Source of the DNA: Ectobacillus funiculus
Lineage (GTDB): Bacteria > Bacillota > Bacilli > Bacillales > Bacillaceae_G
Direction: 5' to 3'
DNA: 64,000 bases
NCBI RefSeq assembly: GCF_004138295.1
Contig: NZ_SCFM01000014.1
Location: forward strand, 62,001-126,000
Shown here one piece after another: positions 45,686 to 54,916 of the stretch. Made by a program: the position numbers and the translations under genes. Each line of letters begins with the position of its first letter. Positions within the stretch are counted from its first letter, which is position 1. The notes below the pieces were generated by a model. It did not search any database and was not told the DNA's origin. It saw nothing but the letters and a program-made list of their open reading frames with translations.

Positions 45686-48600
45686 ATGATTGAAACTTTG
45701 CCTGTCAATTCGTTGCAGCGACTTCTTTTTATGTATGAAACATGGAAAGAAAAAGGAGATGTCCAGCATAGCCTAAAGTTGCTAGACGTTATTCAGAAGT
45801 ATGGAAAGCAGGAGTTTATGATTGCGTTTTGCGGACACTTTTCCGCTGGCAAGTCAACGATGATGAATTATTTGTACGGTCAAGAGTTGCTGCCGACGAG
45901 TCCGATTCCAACAAGTGCGAACGTTGTTCAAATCCAAAAGGGAAGCGACCGCGTTGTAATAACTCTTCAATCAGGGGAGAAGCATTCATATGAAGGGATG
46001 TATACGGATACACAGCTGAAGCAGCTATGTAAAAATGGTGATGAAGTAACGGGTGTCCACATTTATCGGCATGATGCCCCGCTGCCAGCAGGCGTTATGC
46101 TCGTCGATACACCGGGAATTGATTCTACTGATGATGCGCATAAGCTTGCAACTGAATCAGCTCTTCATTTAGCAGATGTAATCTTTTATATGATGGACTA
46201 TAATCATGTCCAATCAGAGGTGAATCTGCAGTTTGTAAAGGAATTAAAGCAACGAAATAAGCGTGTTTACTTGGTTGTAAATCAGATTGACAAACATAAG
46301 GACGATGAGCTTTCCTTTGCCTCTTATCGAAAGAGCGTGAGCGAGGCCTTTGCGAATTGGAATATTGAGACGGACGGGATATACTATACATCGCTGCGTA
46401 AGCAGGATCAAGCCGATAATGAGCTGCCGGAGCTTAGGAAGCTGTTAGAATCGCTTGTTGCGCAAAGAACGATGTATATGCAAGAAAGTATGCAAAACGA
46501 GACGGAGTATTTGCTTAAGGAGCATATGCGTTTTGTTGTTAAACAGGCAGAGGAGGAAATAGAGCCGCTTCGACGTTCGTTATCAGAAGGATCGCTTTCG
46601 CGTGAGGATATTGCTGCTAATTTACAACGGCTATATGAGGAGAAGGAACAGGCGGAGCGAAAGGAAGTTACTATTAGAAACACTTTCACAAAAGAAATCG
46701 ATCATATTTTGCATAACGCGTATTTAATGCCGTATGAAGTACGGGATCTGGCGGAGCGCTATTTGGAGACAGAGCTGTCTACCTTTAAGGTTGGATTTTT
46801 CTTTTCGAAATCGAAAACGAAAAAAGAAAAGGAAGATCGCTTGCATGCGTTTTATGAAAAGCTGAAAGGGATTGTGGAGACGCAGCTTGATTTTCATGTA
46901 AAGGAGCAGATGCTGTCATTTCTAAAAAGGGAGAATCTATATTCAGAGGCCTTGGCACAACAGGTATATGGGTTGCAGGTGGCATTTGAGCCGGCGATGT
47001 TAACCTCTGCTGTGAAACAAGGAGCCGGACTGACTGGCGATTATGTGTTGAACTACACAAATGATGTGGCGCACGTACTAAAGAAGACATATCGCGATGC
47101 AGCGAATAGATTTTTTGAAAGGCAGCTCCCATTAATAAAAGAACATATGCAGTATGAGTTAGCAAAGCTGCATAAGGATATTCAGCAATATGAGCAGCAG
47201 CAGGCGGCGTGGGAAGAGACTGCTGTTGTCGATGAGGATATCAAGCAATATGAACAGCTATTGTCTAACGCTTGGAAGGGAAATGCAGAGGCTCAGGCGA
47301 CGATCCAGCTTAAGGATGTCATGAACATGAGACAGGAAATTACAACAGCTAAACCAATTGTATTTGAAGCGGCGCAGCCGCATGCAGAAATCGAGCCAGC
47401 ACTCCCTGCAGTGAATACAGAGCTTACGGCTGAAGAACGTATTCAAACAATTCTTGCTTCTGTGAAGCAGGTAGAGGAAACAATTCGCCCAATCAGCCTA
47501 CTTCGTCATGTATATGATGAAATTGTTGAAAAACGAAAACGGGTTGAAACGAAGCAATTTACTGTAGCGCTGTTCGGTGCCTTTAGTGCGGGGAAATCAT
47601 CGTTTGCTAACGCGTTGCTTGGTGAGAAGGTGCTTCCCGTTTCACCTAACCCAACAACGGCAACGATTAATAAAATTTTGCCCATCACTGCTGAACATCC
47701 ACATGGTACAGTGTTAGTACAGCTTAAGTCTGAGCAAACGCTTCTGCAAGACTTACAGGAGATTTATAAACTGTTTGGAAAACGTATAACGACGTTTGAA
47801 GAAGGAATGATGCAAATTGATGAATTGCTGCGGCATCCGTCTCCAAGCGGACGCCAAAAAACAACATTCAGCTTCCTAAGGGCGTTGCAGAGGGGCTATA
47901 GCGCATTTCAAGATCAGCTAGGTCAAATGATACGTACTGCATTTGATGATTTTAGCGAGTATGTCGCAAATGAAGAAAAATCGTGTTTTGTTGAATACAT
48001 CGAGCTCTATTATGATTGCGAGTTTACGCGAAAGGGAATTACGCTGGTTGATACGCCGGGGGCAGATTCTGTGAATGCCCGCCATACAGATGTGGCGTTT
48101 CAGTATATTAAAAATGCCGACGCTATTCTATTTGTAACCTATTACAATCATGTATTTTCCAAAGCCGACCGTGAATTCTTAATTCAGCTTGGTCGTGTAA
48201 AAGACTCCTTTGCGATGGATAAAATGTTTTTCTTAATTAATGCTGCTGATCTTGCAGAGTCCGAAGCGGAACTGCAAACAGTTAAGCAGTATATCGCCGA
48301 TCAGCTGCTTCAATATGGCATCCGCCATCCGCGTCTGTTTGCATTATCAAGCTTGTTTGCGCTTGATGAAAAGAAGGGGTGCTCTGCTGAGAAGGGGCAA
48401 TATGGCATTTTGCAGCAATCCGGTATGTCAGCGTTTGAAGAGGCCTTCACATCCTTTACAATGCGCGATTTAATGATTGTATCCTTAACAGCTCTTAATG
48501 CTTCTATAAAAGGAGCAAACAGCCTGCTGGCTAATATTATTGCTAATGCCCTTGAAGGGAATGAGCAAAAAGAAGCGAAGAAGAAACGTTATGGAGAAGA

Positions 48601-49357
48601 GCGGCTGCATATTGTAAAAGAAATAGCGGCTTATAGTGTGTTAACGGAGGAGAAGGCACTTGAGAAGGAAGTGCATGAACTGTTGTTCTACGTTAAGCAG
48701 CGTGTCTTTTTCCGCTATCAGGATGTGTTTGCCGAAATCTTTAACCCGGCTGTGCTCCGCACTGATGGAGGCGATATAAAGCAAAGGCTACGTGAATGCA
48801 CGAGTGAGCTGAGCGATTTTCTTATGCATGATTTGCTGCAGGAAATGCGGGCAACCTCGCTTCGCCTTGAAAAATGGATGAATGAAAAGCTTCACTTTTC
48901 CTGCCAGGAGCTGCAAAAAACATGTTTATCATATAATAAGGAGCTATCGTTTGTTCCAATCGAAGATGCCTCCTATACGTCTGCTGCGCATATTGAGCCA
49001 TTTGCTGAGCTTGATTTGCAGCAGTTCAAAAAATCGTGGAGCATTTTTAAAAATGCAAAAAGCTTTTTTGAGCATAACGAAAAGGCTCGTATGCAAGAAG
49101 AAATGAAAAAGGTGTTAGAACCGCTCGTTTCGTCCTATATAGAAGAAGAGCAGCAGCTGCTTGCTCGGCACTATGGAAGCGAATGGCAGCGTGCGTGGGG
49201 GGATGTTAAACAAAATATGGAGGAACAGGCGACGCAATATTATGAGGGTGTATTGGCTGCTTTGTCTGAGAAAATTGATGTTTCAGTATACAAATCGGTA
49301 AAGCATGCAGTACAATGCTCAATAGAGGATGTGGAGCAGGAGCTGTCTGTTCTGTAA
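45686..49357 (+). CDS. dynA: Double dynamin-like GTPase DynA
   Basis: 1223 residues, two dynamin cores in one chain, as in B. subtilis DynA/YpbR (about 1190). GTPase 1: P-loop GHFSAGKST (50-58), DTPGID (about 142), NQID. GTPase 2: P-loop GAFSAGKSS (about 629), VDTPGAD (about 788). Each is followed by long helical/coiled regions. No predicted transmembrane span; a hydrophobic paddle is expected in core 1. DynA tethers and fuses membranes and helps repair membrane damage. Two tandem family A elements lie just upstream. Confidence 0.95.
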   Translation: MIETLPVNSLQRLLFMYETWKEKGDVQHSLKLLDVIQKYGKQEFMIAFCGHFSAGKSTMMNYLYGQELLPTSPIPTSANVVQIQKGSDRVVITLQSGEKHSYEGMYTDTQLKQLCKNGDEVTGVHIYRHDAPLPAGVMLVDTPGIDSTDDAHKLATESALHLADVIFYMMDYNHVQSEVNLQFVKELKQRNKRVYLVVNQIDKHKDDELSFASYRKSVSEAFANWNIETDGIYYTSLRKQDQADNELPELRKLLESLVAQRTMYMQESMQNETEYLLKEHMRFVVKQAEEEIEPLRRSLSEGSLSREDIAANLQRLYEEKEQAERKEVTIRNTFTKEIDHILHNAYLMPYEVRDLAERYLETELSTFKVGFFFSKSKTKKEKEDRLHAFYEKLKGIVETQLDFHVKEQMLSFLKRENLYSEALAQQVYGLQVAFEPAMLTSAVKQGAGLTGDYVLNYTNDVAHVLKKTYRDAANRFFERQLPLIKEHMQYELAKLHKDIQQYEQQQAAWEETAVVDEDIKQYEQLLSNAWKGNAEAQATIQLKDVMNMRQEITTAKPIVFEAAQPHAEIEPALPAVNTELTAEERIQTILASVKQVEETIRPISLLRHVYDEIVEKRKRVETKQFTVALFGAFSAGKSSFANALLGEKVLPVSPNPTTATINKILPITAEHPHGTVLVQLKSEQTLLQDLQEIYKLFGKRITTFEEGMMQIDELLRHPSPSGRQKTTFSFLRALQRGYSAFQDQLGQMIRTAFDDFSEYVANEEKSCFVEYIELYYDCEFTRKGITLVDTPGADSVNARHTDVAFQYIKNADAILFVTYYNHVFSKADREFLIQLGRVKDSFAMDKMFFLINAADLAESEAELQTVKQYIADQLLQYGIRHPRLFALSSLFALDEKKGCSAEKGQYGILQQSGMSAFEEAFTSFTMRDLMIVSLTALNASIKGANSLLANIIANALEGNEQKEAKKKRYGEERLHIVKEIAAYSVLTEEKALEKEVHELLFYVKQRVFFRYQDVFAEIFNPAVLRTDGGDIKQRLRECTSELSDFLMHDLLQEMRATSLRLEKWMNEKLHFSCQELQKTCLSYNKELSFVPIEDASYTSAAHIEPFAELDLQQFKKSWSIFKNAKSFFEHNEKARMQEEMKKVLEPLVSSYIEEEQQLLARHYGSEWQRAWGDVKQNMEEQATQYYEGVLAALSEKIDVSVYKSVKHAVQCSIEDVEQELSVL

Positions 49358-49410
49358 CGTATCCTTGTGTAAGGTTGAAGGAGAATAAGGAAACAATAAG
49401 GCAAAAGACA

Positions 49411-49524
49411 ATGATAGACAGCACTTGTATAGGACGTAGTGCAGGGCAAATGCTCTGCATTGCGTTAGCAAGTGCGCTTCTATGCATAAGCGTGTTAGAA
49501 ATTGTCTTTCTATTGATTTTATGA
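49411..49524 (+). CDS. Possible 37-residue membrane peptide
   Basis: MIDSTCIGRSAGQMLCIALA then a hydrophobic run to the stop. Only a weak TAAGG ribosome site upstream. It sits in the 180-bp gap between dynA and ypbS. Low confidence. Confidence 0.3.
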   Translation: MIDSTCIGRSAGQMLCIALASALLCISVLEIVFLLIL

Positions 49525-49537
49525 AGAGGTGGAAAAA

Positions 49538-49807
49538 ATGGCAGAGGTACATAAAGCAATTACAGCTCACTCACAAAAACAACATGAAATTGTTACAACA
49601 TTTTTACGGCTTGAAGCGCAGCGTGAAGCTGCGATTGAAGCAGCTGTTGCGCTTTGCACGAATGGCAAGTCGTTCTCAACAGAAGGCATTAATGGTGTAA
49701 CACAACAAATTAACGAGCTTGCAGGAAAATATGGTGTTGTACCGACTCGTAAATATGTAACGCCAGAAATGGTAGAAGAGTATGTGAATCGTTTAAAGCA
49801 TTCATAA
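49538..49807 (+). CDS. ypbS: DUF2533 family protein YpbS
   Basis: 89 residues, helical (VHKAITAHSQKQHEIVTTFLRLEAQREAAIEAAV), then GKSFSTEGINGVTQQINELAGKYGVVPTRKYVT. Length and place after dynA fit YpbS. ATG 49538 follows AGAGGTGG. Function unknown. Confidence 0.83.
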   Translation: MAEVHKAITAHSQKQHEIVTTFLRLEAQREAAIEAAVALCTNGKSFSTEGINGVTQQINELAGKYGVVPTRKYVTPEMVEEYVNRLKHS

Positions 49808-49823
49808 GTAGGAGGAGAACAGG

Positions 49824-50669
49824 ATGAATGGGGTAGCGGAAATCGGTTGGTTAGCTGAGCATTACAATAGTGAAGCGGTCCGCATTATTGACTGCCGCTT
49901 TCAATTAGGTGATCCCTCTTGGGGAAGAAAACAATATGAAGAGGAGCATCTTCCATATGCGCTCTATTTTGACTTGAATAAGGATTTGTCGGGTGAGGTT
50001 GGCGTACATGGAGGACGCCACCCATTGCCTGATATTGAGCTGTTCGCAAGGAAAATAGGCGCAGCAGGAATTGATAAGCATACGACCGTAATTGCATATG
50101 ACAGTCAAAATGGAGCAATGGCTTCCCGGCTTTGGTGGCTGCTTACGTATCTTGGGCATGAAAAGGTATATATTCTAAACGGCGGCTTTACAGCTTGGAA
50201 GCAGGCAGGATTACCGACAACAGATGCCATCCCTGTTTTTGAAAGCAAAGAGTTCCTTCCGCATCTGCAGTCAGATATGCTTGTTAGTATGGCAGATGTT
50301 AAGAATAGAATTGAAAGTGGCGCAGACTTCTTATTAATCGATTCACGTGAACCGATCCGTTATGCAGGAATTGAGGAGCCGATTGACCGTAAGGCTGGAC
50401 ATATCCCAACAGCTGTAAACAGCTTTTGGATGGACGGTGTGAGTGCAGAAGGAGTATTTCAAGGTGAAAAAGAGCAAGAAGCGCGTTTTTGCATGTTTGA
50501 CAAGGAAAAGGAAACAATTGTATATTGTGGGTCAGGTGTAACAGCATGTCCGAATGTGCTCGCGCTTAAGATGGCTGGCTTTCAAGATGTAAAGCTCTAT
50601 GCCGGAAGCTGGAGTGATTGGATTTCATACGATGAAAATATTGTAGAAAAAACGCAAAAGATAAAATGA
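49824..50669 (+). CDS. Two-domain rhodanese sulfurtransferase
   Basis: 281 residues with two rhodanese domains. Domain 1 shows the DCRFQLGDP start and lacks a catalytic Cys. Domain 2 (from about 150) carries LLIDSREPIRYAG, GHIPTAVNSFW and the active-site loop VYCGSGVTACPN. Thiosulfate or mercaptopyruvate sulfurtransferase type; the CGSGVTAC loop fits the 3-mercaptopyruvate group (SseA). AGGAGGAG upstream; 16 bp after ypbS. Confidence 0.93.
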   Translation: MNGVAEIGWLAEHYNSEAVRIIDCRFQLGDPSWGRKQYEEEHLPYALYFDLNKDLSGEVGVHGGRHPLPDIELFARKIGAAGIDKHTTVIAYDSQNGAMASRLWWLLTYLGHEKVYILNGGFTAWKQAGLPTTDAIPVFESKEFLPHLQSDMLVSMADVKNRIESGADFLLIDSREPIRYAGIEEPIDRKAGHIPTAVNSFWMDGVSAEGVFQGEKEQEARFCMFDKEKETIVYCGSGVTACPNVLALKMAGFQDVKLYAGSWSDWISYDENIVEKTQKIK

Positions 50670-50782
50670 ATTAGGCTGTTGCGTATGCGCCTGCTTTGTA
50701 TTACAATAAATTACACAGAGTTAAACAAACGCTTTGAAAACGGTTTTACATGATAAAGCGAGTATGTTACTATAATATTAAA

Positions 50783-51003
50783 AGAAACATCCTGCCGTGT
50801 ACGTATCTTTTTTATGTCTTAAACCAACGGTGTAAATACGGAAGTTCGATATTTAAGTACTGCCATCACGCCTTGTTGCAAGGAAGATGAAGGTGCTTGT
50901 GAGAGCATCCCCCTGCGAGAGCGGGTTTACGGACATATTCAAGCAACGGCACAAGCGGGGTTTCCTAACCTTACGTAATTACGCGTGAGGTTTTTATTTT
51001 TTT
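50783..51003 (+). ncRNA. Structured non-coding RNA upstream of ypcP
   Basis: TATAAT at 50771 is followed by ~215 nt without an ORF. Stems: CCTGC/GCGGG closing helix, TATGTC/GACATA, AAACC/GGTTT, hairpins TAAATA/TATTTA, CCTTG/CAAGG, GGTGCT/AGCATC and CCTGC/GCGGG. It ends in a terminator (AACCTTACG/CGTGAGGTT plus T-run, 50967-51003). Size and the long closing rod recall 6S RNA, but I could not match it to a family with certainty. Confidence 0.62.
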
Positions 51004-51023
51004 GTAGGAGAGAGACGAGAAGA

Positions 51024-51881
51024 ATGAAAAAGGTATTATTAATAGATGGGATGGCGCTTTTATTCCGCTCCTTTTACGCAACAAGTGTATATGGCCGATA
51101 TATGGAGACAAAAAGCGGCGTGCCGACGAATGGTGTAAATGGTTTTGTAAAACATGTTACGGCAGCGGTTCAAGCTGTGCAGCCGACTCATGCGGTTGCC
51201 TGTTGGGACATGGGAAGTACGACTTTTCGAACGGAATCATATGAACATTATAAAGCAAACAGAGCAGCTCCCCCAGATGAACTCATTCCGCAATTTGATT
51301 TGGTGAAGGAAGCGTCAGCGATGCTGGGTATGCCCAATATAGGGTTAAAAGGCTATGAGGCAGATGACTGTATTGGAACGCTTGCCAAGCAATATGCATC
51401 CGAAGCAGAGGTAATGATTTTAACCGGCGATACTGATCTTCTTCAGCTCGCTAACGAGACAGTTACCATTATGCTGTTGCAAAAGGGGATGGGAAATTAC
51501 AAATATTACACACCGGAAGTGATTTTTGAGGAGAGAGGCATAAAGCCATGGCAAATCGTCCATGTTAAAGCCTTTATGGGTGATACGAGTGACAATTATC
51601 CCGGTGTAAAAGGAATTGGAGAAAAAACGGCGCATAGGCTGATTCAGCAATTCGGTACCACAGAAGGTGTATTGCAAAATCTAGCACATCTTACAAAAGC
51701 GCAACAAACAAAAATAGAGAATGATTTAGAAAACCTTCAGTTATCTCTTCAACTGGCGGCGATACATTGTGAAGTACCAATTGTTTGCTCTCTGGATGAA
51801 GCGTTGCTCGATTGGAATGAACAGCGTATCCAAACGGTATATAGAGCGATGGAGTGGCGAGATCCATTTGTGCGCGGGTAG
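51024..51881 (+). CDS. ypcP: 5'-3' exonuclease (FEN/PIN fold) YpcP
   Basis: 285 residues, like the 5' nuclease domain of DNA polymerase I. Acidic metal-binding motifs: LLIDGMALLFRSFYA, GYEADDCIGTLA, LTGDTDLLQL and GDTSDNYPGVKGIGEKTA (helix-hairpin-helix). Removes RNA primers or flaps. ATG 51024 has TAGGAGAG upstream; GTG 50985 lies in the terminator of the RNA before it. Confidence 0.93.
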   Translation: MKKVLLIDGMALLFRSFYATSVYGRYMETKSGVPTNGVNGFVKHVTAAVQAVQPTHAVACWDMGSTTFRTESYEHYKANRAAPPDELIPQFDLVKEASAMLGMPNIGLKGYEADDCIGTLAKQYASEAEVMILTGDTDLLQLANETVTIMLLQKGMGNYKYYTPEVIFEERGIKPWQIVHVKAFMGDTSDNYPGVKGIGEKTAHRLIQQFGTTEGVLQNLAHLTKAQQTKIENDLENLQLSLQLAAIHCEVPIVCSLDEALLDWNEQRIQTVYRAMEWRDPFVRG

Positions 51882-51910
51882 GAAGCCTGAACATGGCTAT
51901 GTTTTATTTA

Positions 51911-51987
51911 CAGAATACAGTATAAGTAGGGCTACACCTCTGTCTTCGCCCGGGGAGCGGGGCTCGTCAATCGTCGAGTTTTCTTTA
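51911..51987 (+). repeat. 5'-truncated family A element
   Basis: Only the 3' half: AATACAGTATAAGTAGGGCT, CCTCTGTCTTCGCCC and the terminator hairpin CTCGTC...GTCGAG with TTTTCTTTAC. The altered hairpin positions still allow pairing. Confidence 0.85.
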
Positions 51988-52034
51988 CAAGATAAGAAAG
52001 TATAACTTTTCGGGCCTTGTCCACTTTTCTTATA
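51987..52034 (+). repeat. Family B element, internally deleted
   Basis: 5' end CAAGATAAGAAAGTATAAC TTTTCGG is joined directly to the 3' end CCTTGTCCACTTTTCTTAT. It abuts the family A fragment. Confidence 0.8.
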
Positions 52035-52109
52035 TTTCTTCCCTATTTTCAGGGTCCCCTAAACAATGTATGATAAGAGTGGGAATGAAATTTTTAGAGG
52101 AGAGGCACC

Positions 52110-52370
52110 ATGGGGACAGTACAAGACTATCTTTTCCACCTGCAAACAAAAGGGTTTAAGCTTTCACAGGAAGCGCTTGGGTTTATTATGTTTGGACAAA
52201 AATATACAGGGGCTTCGGACAAAATTGTGAAGATAGCGATTGAGGCAACCTTAAAGCATCAGCGTGATTTTGATGGCAGTTATTTTATTGCTTTGTTAGA
52301 AGGCTTGAAAAGAGATCATATTGAGGATGAAAAAAGCGCACAGGCATATGTACGCAGGCTCGAATCCTGA
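52110..52370 (+). CDS. Small hypothetical protein
   Basis: 86 residues, soluble (MGTVQDYLFHLQTKGFKLSQ, then GFIMFGQKYTGASDKIVKIA). AGAGGAGAGG precedes the ATG. Converges on the DMT transporter; the stop lies between the arms of the shared terminator. Family not identified with certainty. Confidence 0.75.
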   Translation: MGTVQDYLFHLQTKGFKLSQEALGFIMFGQKYTGASDKIVKIAIEATLKHQRDFDGSYFIALLEGLKRDHIEDEKSAQAYVRRLES

Positions 52371-52395
52371 GCTTACGCAGCCTGTGCGCTTTTTT
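52330..52395. terminator. Bidirectional terminator built into two coding ends
   Basis: AAAAAAGCGCACAGGC and GCCTGTGCGCTTTTTT, 16-bp perfect arms. The left arm lies in the last codons of the small + strand gene and the right arm in the last codons of the minus-strand transporter. Confidence 0.88.
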
Positions 52396-53284
52396 CTTTT
52401 TGTTTGCTGGGTAGTTCTACTAGAATCATGCCGAGGAAGATGCAAGCGCAGCCGATTATTGTTGCTGAGGACAACTGTTCATTGTTTACAAGCATTGCTG
52501 TTAAAGCAGCGAATACCGGTTCTATTACTAAAATCATCGCTACCTTGGTAGGTGAGATACTTTTTTGTGCGGCTGTTTGAATAAAAAAGGCGAGAGCGGT
52601 CGCGAAGACAGATGTTAAAAAGAGTGCGAATAAAAATGAATTGTTTTGCCATAAATCGTTAGATAGGGCGCGTTCCCAATCCTCAAATATAATTGCACAA
52701 ATTGTAGAGAGAGTCCCTACTGTTAATATTTGCACGGTACTTAAGAAGAGCGGTGAAAGTGTGTGTGAATAGGCCCCATTTATGAGTATGTGAAGCGCAA
52801 AGGAAACCGCGCAACATAGCACCAGGATGTCTCCTTGATTCAAACGAAAGGAATTCTCTGCTGTTAGTAAAAATAATCCAGCCGTTGCCGTTAGGATACC
52901 AATTATGGCAAATAACCCTGTTTTTTGTTTTAAAAAAATATATGAAACAATGGGAATCATTACAATGCTCAACCCTGTTAAAAAACCAGCCTTAGATGAG
53001 GTAGTATACAGTAAGCCAAATGTTTGGAATAAATAGCCTCCAAACAAGAAAAAACCAATGAGTGCACCAGATATAATGTCTTTGCGTGAAATAGAGACAG
53101 TTGCTCGTTTGGTATATATCATTTGAATGATGAGTAAGATAAACCCGGCAATGAGAAAACGAATCGCGTTAAATGTGAACGGTTGTACAAGTGATATGGC
53201 ATGTTGTACGACAACAAACGTTGCTCCCCATATAAGGGTAACAAACAGAAGCGATACGTGAGCAATCCATTTTTTGCTTAACAT
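52373..53284 (-). CDS. EamA/DMT family transporter
   Basis: 303 residues, ten membrane helices in two EamA halves (start FVTLIWGATFVVVQHAI, second half VLCCAVSFALHILINGAY). Members export metabolites or amino acids; substrate unknown. Its start is 5 bp after the ypdQ stop on the minus strand, so the two are probably co-transcribed. Confidence 0.92.
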   Translation of the reverse strand: MLSKKWIAHVSLLFVTLIWGATFVVVQHAISLVQPFTFNAIRFLIAGFILLIIQMIYTKRATVSISRKDIISGALIGFFLFGGYLFQTFGLLYTTSSKAGFLTGLSIVMIPIVSYIFLKQKTGLFAIIGILTATAGLFLLTAENSFRLNQGDILVLCCAVSFALHILINGAYSHTLSPLFLSTVQILTVGTLSTICAIIFEDWERALSNDLWQNNSFLFALFLTSVFATALAFFIQTAAQKSISPTKVAMILVIEPVFAALTAMLVNNEQLSSATIIGCACIFLGMILVELPSKQKEKSAQAA

Positions 53285-53289
53285 GTTAA

Positions 53290-53685
53290 TTATCTTTGCT
53301 CATTTTGCAGGATGGCTCTACGCGCAAGCTCATCTGCAACTTTATTTTGACTGCTTGGAATCCACTTAATGAAAAATAAATCAAACTGTTCCACGAGCCG
53401 GAATGCTTCTTCTAACAATGGCAGAAAAGTTTTGTTTTTTACATATTGTTTTTCAAGTGCTCGTTCTACAAGCTGTGAATCCGTGCGAAAAGAGACAACC
53501 TTAAAATTATGCTCAAGACAATACTGCAAAGCGATGAGCAGTGAACGACATTCTGCTTCATGATTACTCATAATTCCAAGCGGCATGGACAGTTGTACTG
53601 GTTGCGGAATTCCTTTTATAAAAACACCCGCACCAGATGGTCCTGGGTTCCCTTTTGATGCTCCATCAATATATACTTCGATCAA
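53290..53685 (-). CDS. ypdQ: RNase H-like protein YpdQ
   Basis: 131 residues of the RNase HI fold. Acidic positions: IDGASKGNPGPSGAG (D7), NHEAECRSLLIAL (E), FRTDSQLVERAL (D) and ADELARRA (D/E). All four acidic positions appear to be kept. Length matches YpdQ. Whether it cleaves RNA:DNA hybrids is uncertain. Upstream of the DMT gene on the same strand. Confidence 0.87.
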   Translation of the reverse strand: MIEVYIDGASKGNPGPSGAGVFIKGIPQPVQLSMPLGIMSNHEAECRSLLIALQYCLEHNFKVVSFRTDSQLVERALEKQYVKNKTFLPLLEEAFRLVEQFDLFFIKWIPSSQNKVADELARRAILQNEQR

Positions 53686-53810
53686 AGCCTTACCTCCATT
53701 TTTCCATTAGGAAAATATAATTCATTTACCAAAATGATGTCGCAATCTGTATGCGATTATAACTCTATCATGTTTGTTGCTGTAAATCGAGAGGTTTATC
53801 ATGTTTTGGG

Positions 53811-53866
53811 TATAATAAGGATAGATAGATTATTGCATTTGTCCGGTAAACCGGAGCAGGCAATAA
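53811..53866 (+). promoter_or_regulatory. -10 box followed by a nested hairpin
   Basis: TATAAT (53811), then perfect outer arms TTATTGC/GCAATAA and inner TCCGGT/ACCGGA (53830-53866). No -35 box and no T-run. Could be the start of a leader or small RNA; the remaining sequence between 53686 and 53948 shows nothing else. Confidence 0.35.
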
Positions 53867-53948
53867 TGAATGCAAAACAAGAGCTCTTCAAGTTATATGC
53901 ATGAAATTGGAAATTTATTGTAAAATAAAGGGAATAGGTCCATTTCTT

Positions 53949-54083
53949 GTACTTTAAGAAAGTATAAATTTCGAGCCGGAAGCCAATTCGACGTAGTAAG
54001 AAATTTTAGGCATAAAGTATAAGTGCAACTACGCTGCTGTCTTCGCCCAAAGGCGGGGCTCGCCAATCAGCGAGTTTTCTTTA
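53949..54083 (+). repeat. Family A element, first of a tandem pair
   Basis: Arms ACTTT/AAAGT (compensatory to ACTGT/ACAGT elsewhere), apex CGAGCCGG, terminator CTCGCC...GCGAG. Confidence 0.92.
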
Positions 54084-54217
54084 CACTGTAAGAAAGTATA
54101 AATTTCCAGCTGGAAGTGAATTCGACGTAGTCGGAAATTTTAGGAATACAGTATAAGTGCAACTACGCTTCTGTCTTCGCCCAAAGGCAGGGCTCGCCAA
54201 TCAGCGAGTTTTCTTTA
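54081..54217 (+). repeat. Family A element, second of a tandem pair
   Basis: Arms ACTGT/ACAGT, apex TTCCAGCTGGAA, inner TTTCC/GGAAA. One of the best-preserved copies. Confidence 0.92.
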
Positions 54218-54252
54218 TTAAAATACTTATTTAAAGATAAAGGAGAAGGTTC

Positions 54253-54912
54253 ATGAAATATAAAATTGAGTGGACATATAAGATAAAGAATGGAAGTGAG
54301 ACGGTTCTGACAACCGATTTTCTCCGCTTAGAGGAGGCACTGCACTTTGCAAATGATTTTGAAAAGACAGGAAGAGTCAAGGAACTGAATTTTTATGATG
54401 AAGTCGGAACACATTGGACGAAGAAGGAGGCAGAGAAGCTCGCGAGAAAGATCGAGGAAGAGCCGCACGATATTGTGATGTATTTTGATGGAGGCTATGA
54501 TTTGCAAACGAGGGAAACGGGTGTTGGGGTTAGCATATATTATGTTAAGAACGGAAAAACATACCGCGTGCGCCGCAATGGGCAATTAACAGGTTTAGAA
54601 AATAACAATGAGGCTGAATATGCTGCCTTATTATATGGCATGGGGCTTTTGGAAGAGCTGGGAGTACGGTATCAGACTATAGTACTAAAGGGCGATTCGC
54701 AGGTTGTGTTAAAGCAGCTGTCTGGCGAATGGCCGTGCTATGAAGAAAACCTAAATCGGTATCTTGACCGTGTAGAACAAAAGGCAGCGGATATGCAGCT
54801 GCGCTTTTCATATGAGCCGGTTTCAAGAAAGGCGAACAAGGAAGCGCATCAGCTGGCATCACAGGCATTGCAGGGTATTGTGATTGATAGCCATGCGGCA
54901 GTGGAGGAGTGA
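54253..54912 (+). CDS. ypeP: RNase H-like (reverse transcriptase-like) protein YpeP
   Basis: 219 residues: a ~75-residue N-terminal extension, then an RNase H domain (MYFDGGYDLQTRETGVGVSI, NNNEAEYAALLYGMGLLEEL, LKGDSQVVLKQLSGEW, RKANKEAHQLASQAL). The last acidic position is E or H-flanked rather than D. Length matches YpeP. It is followed by ypeQ 4 bp downstream. Role unknown. Confidence 0.87.
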   Translation: MKYKIEWTYKIKNGSETVLTTDFLRLEEALHFANDFEKTGRVKELNFYDEVGTHWTKKEAEKLARKIEEEPHDIVMYFDGGYDLQTRETGVGVSIYYVKNGKTYRVRRNGQLTGLENNNEAEYAALLYGMGLLEELGVRYQTIVLKGDSQVVLKQLSGEWPCYEENLNRYLDRVEQKAADMQLRFSYEPVSRKANKEAHQLASQALQGIVIDSHAAVEE

Positions 54913-54916
54913 AAGA

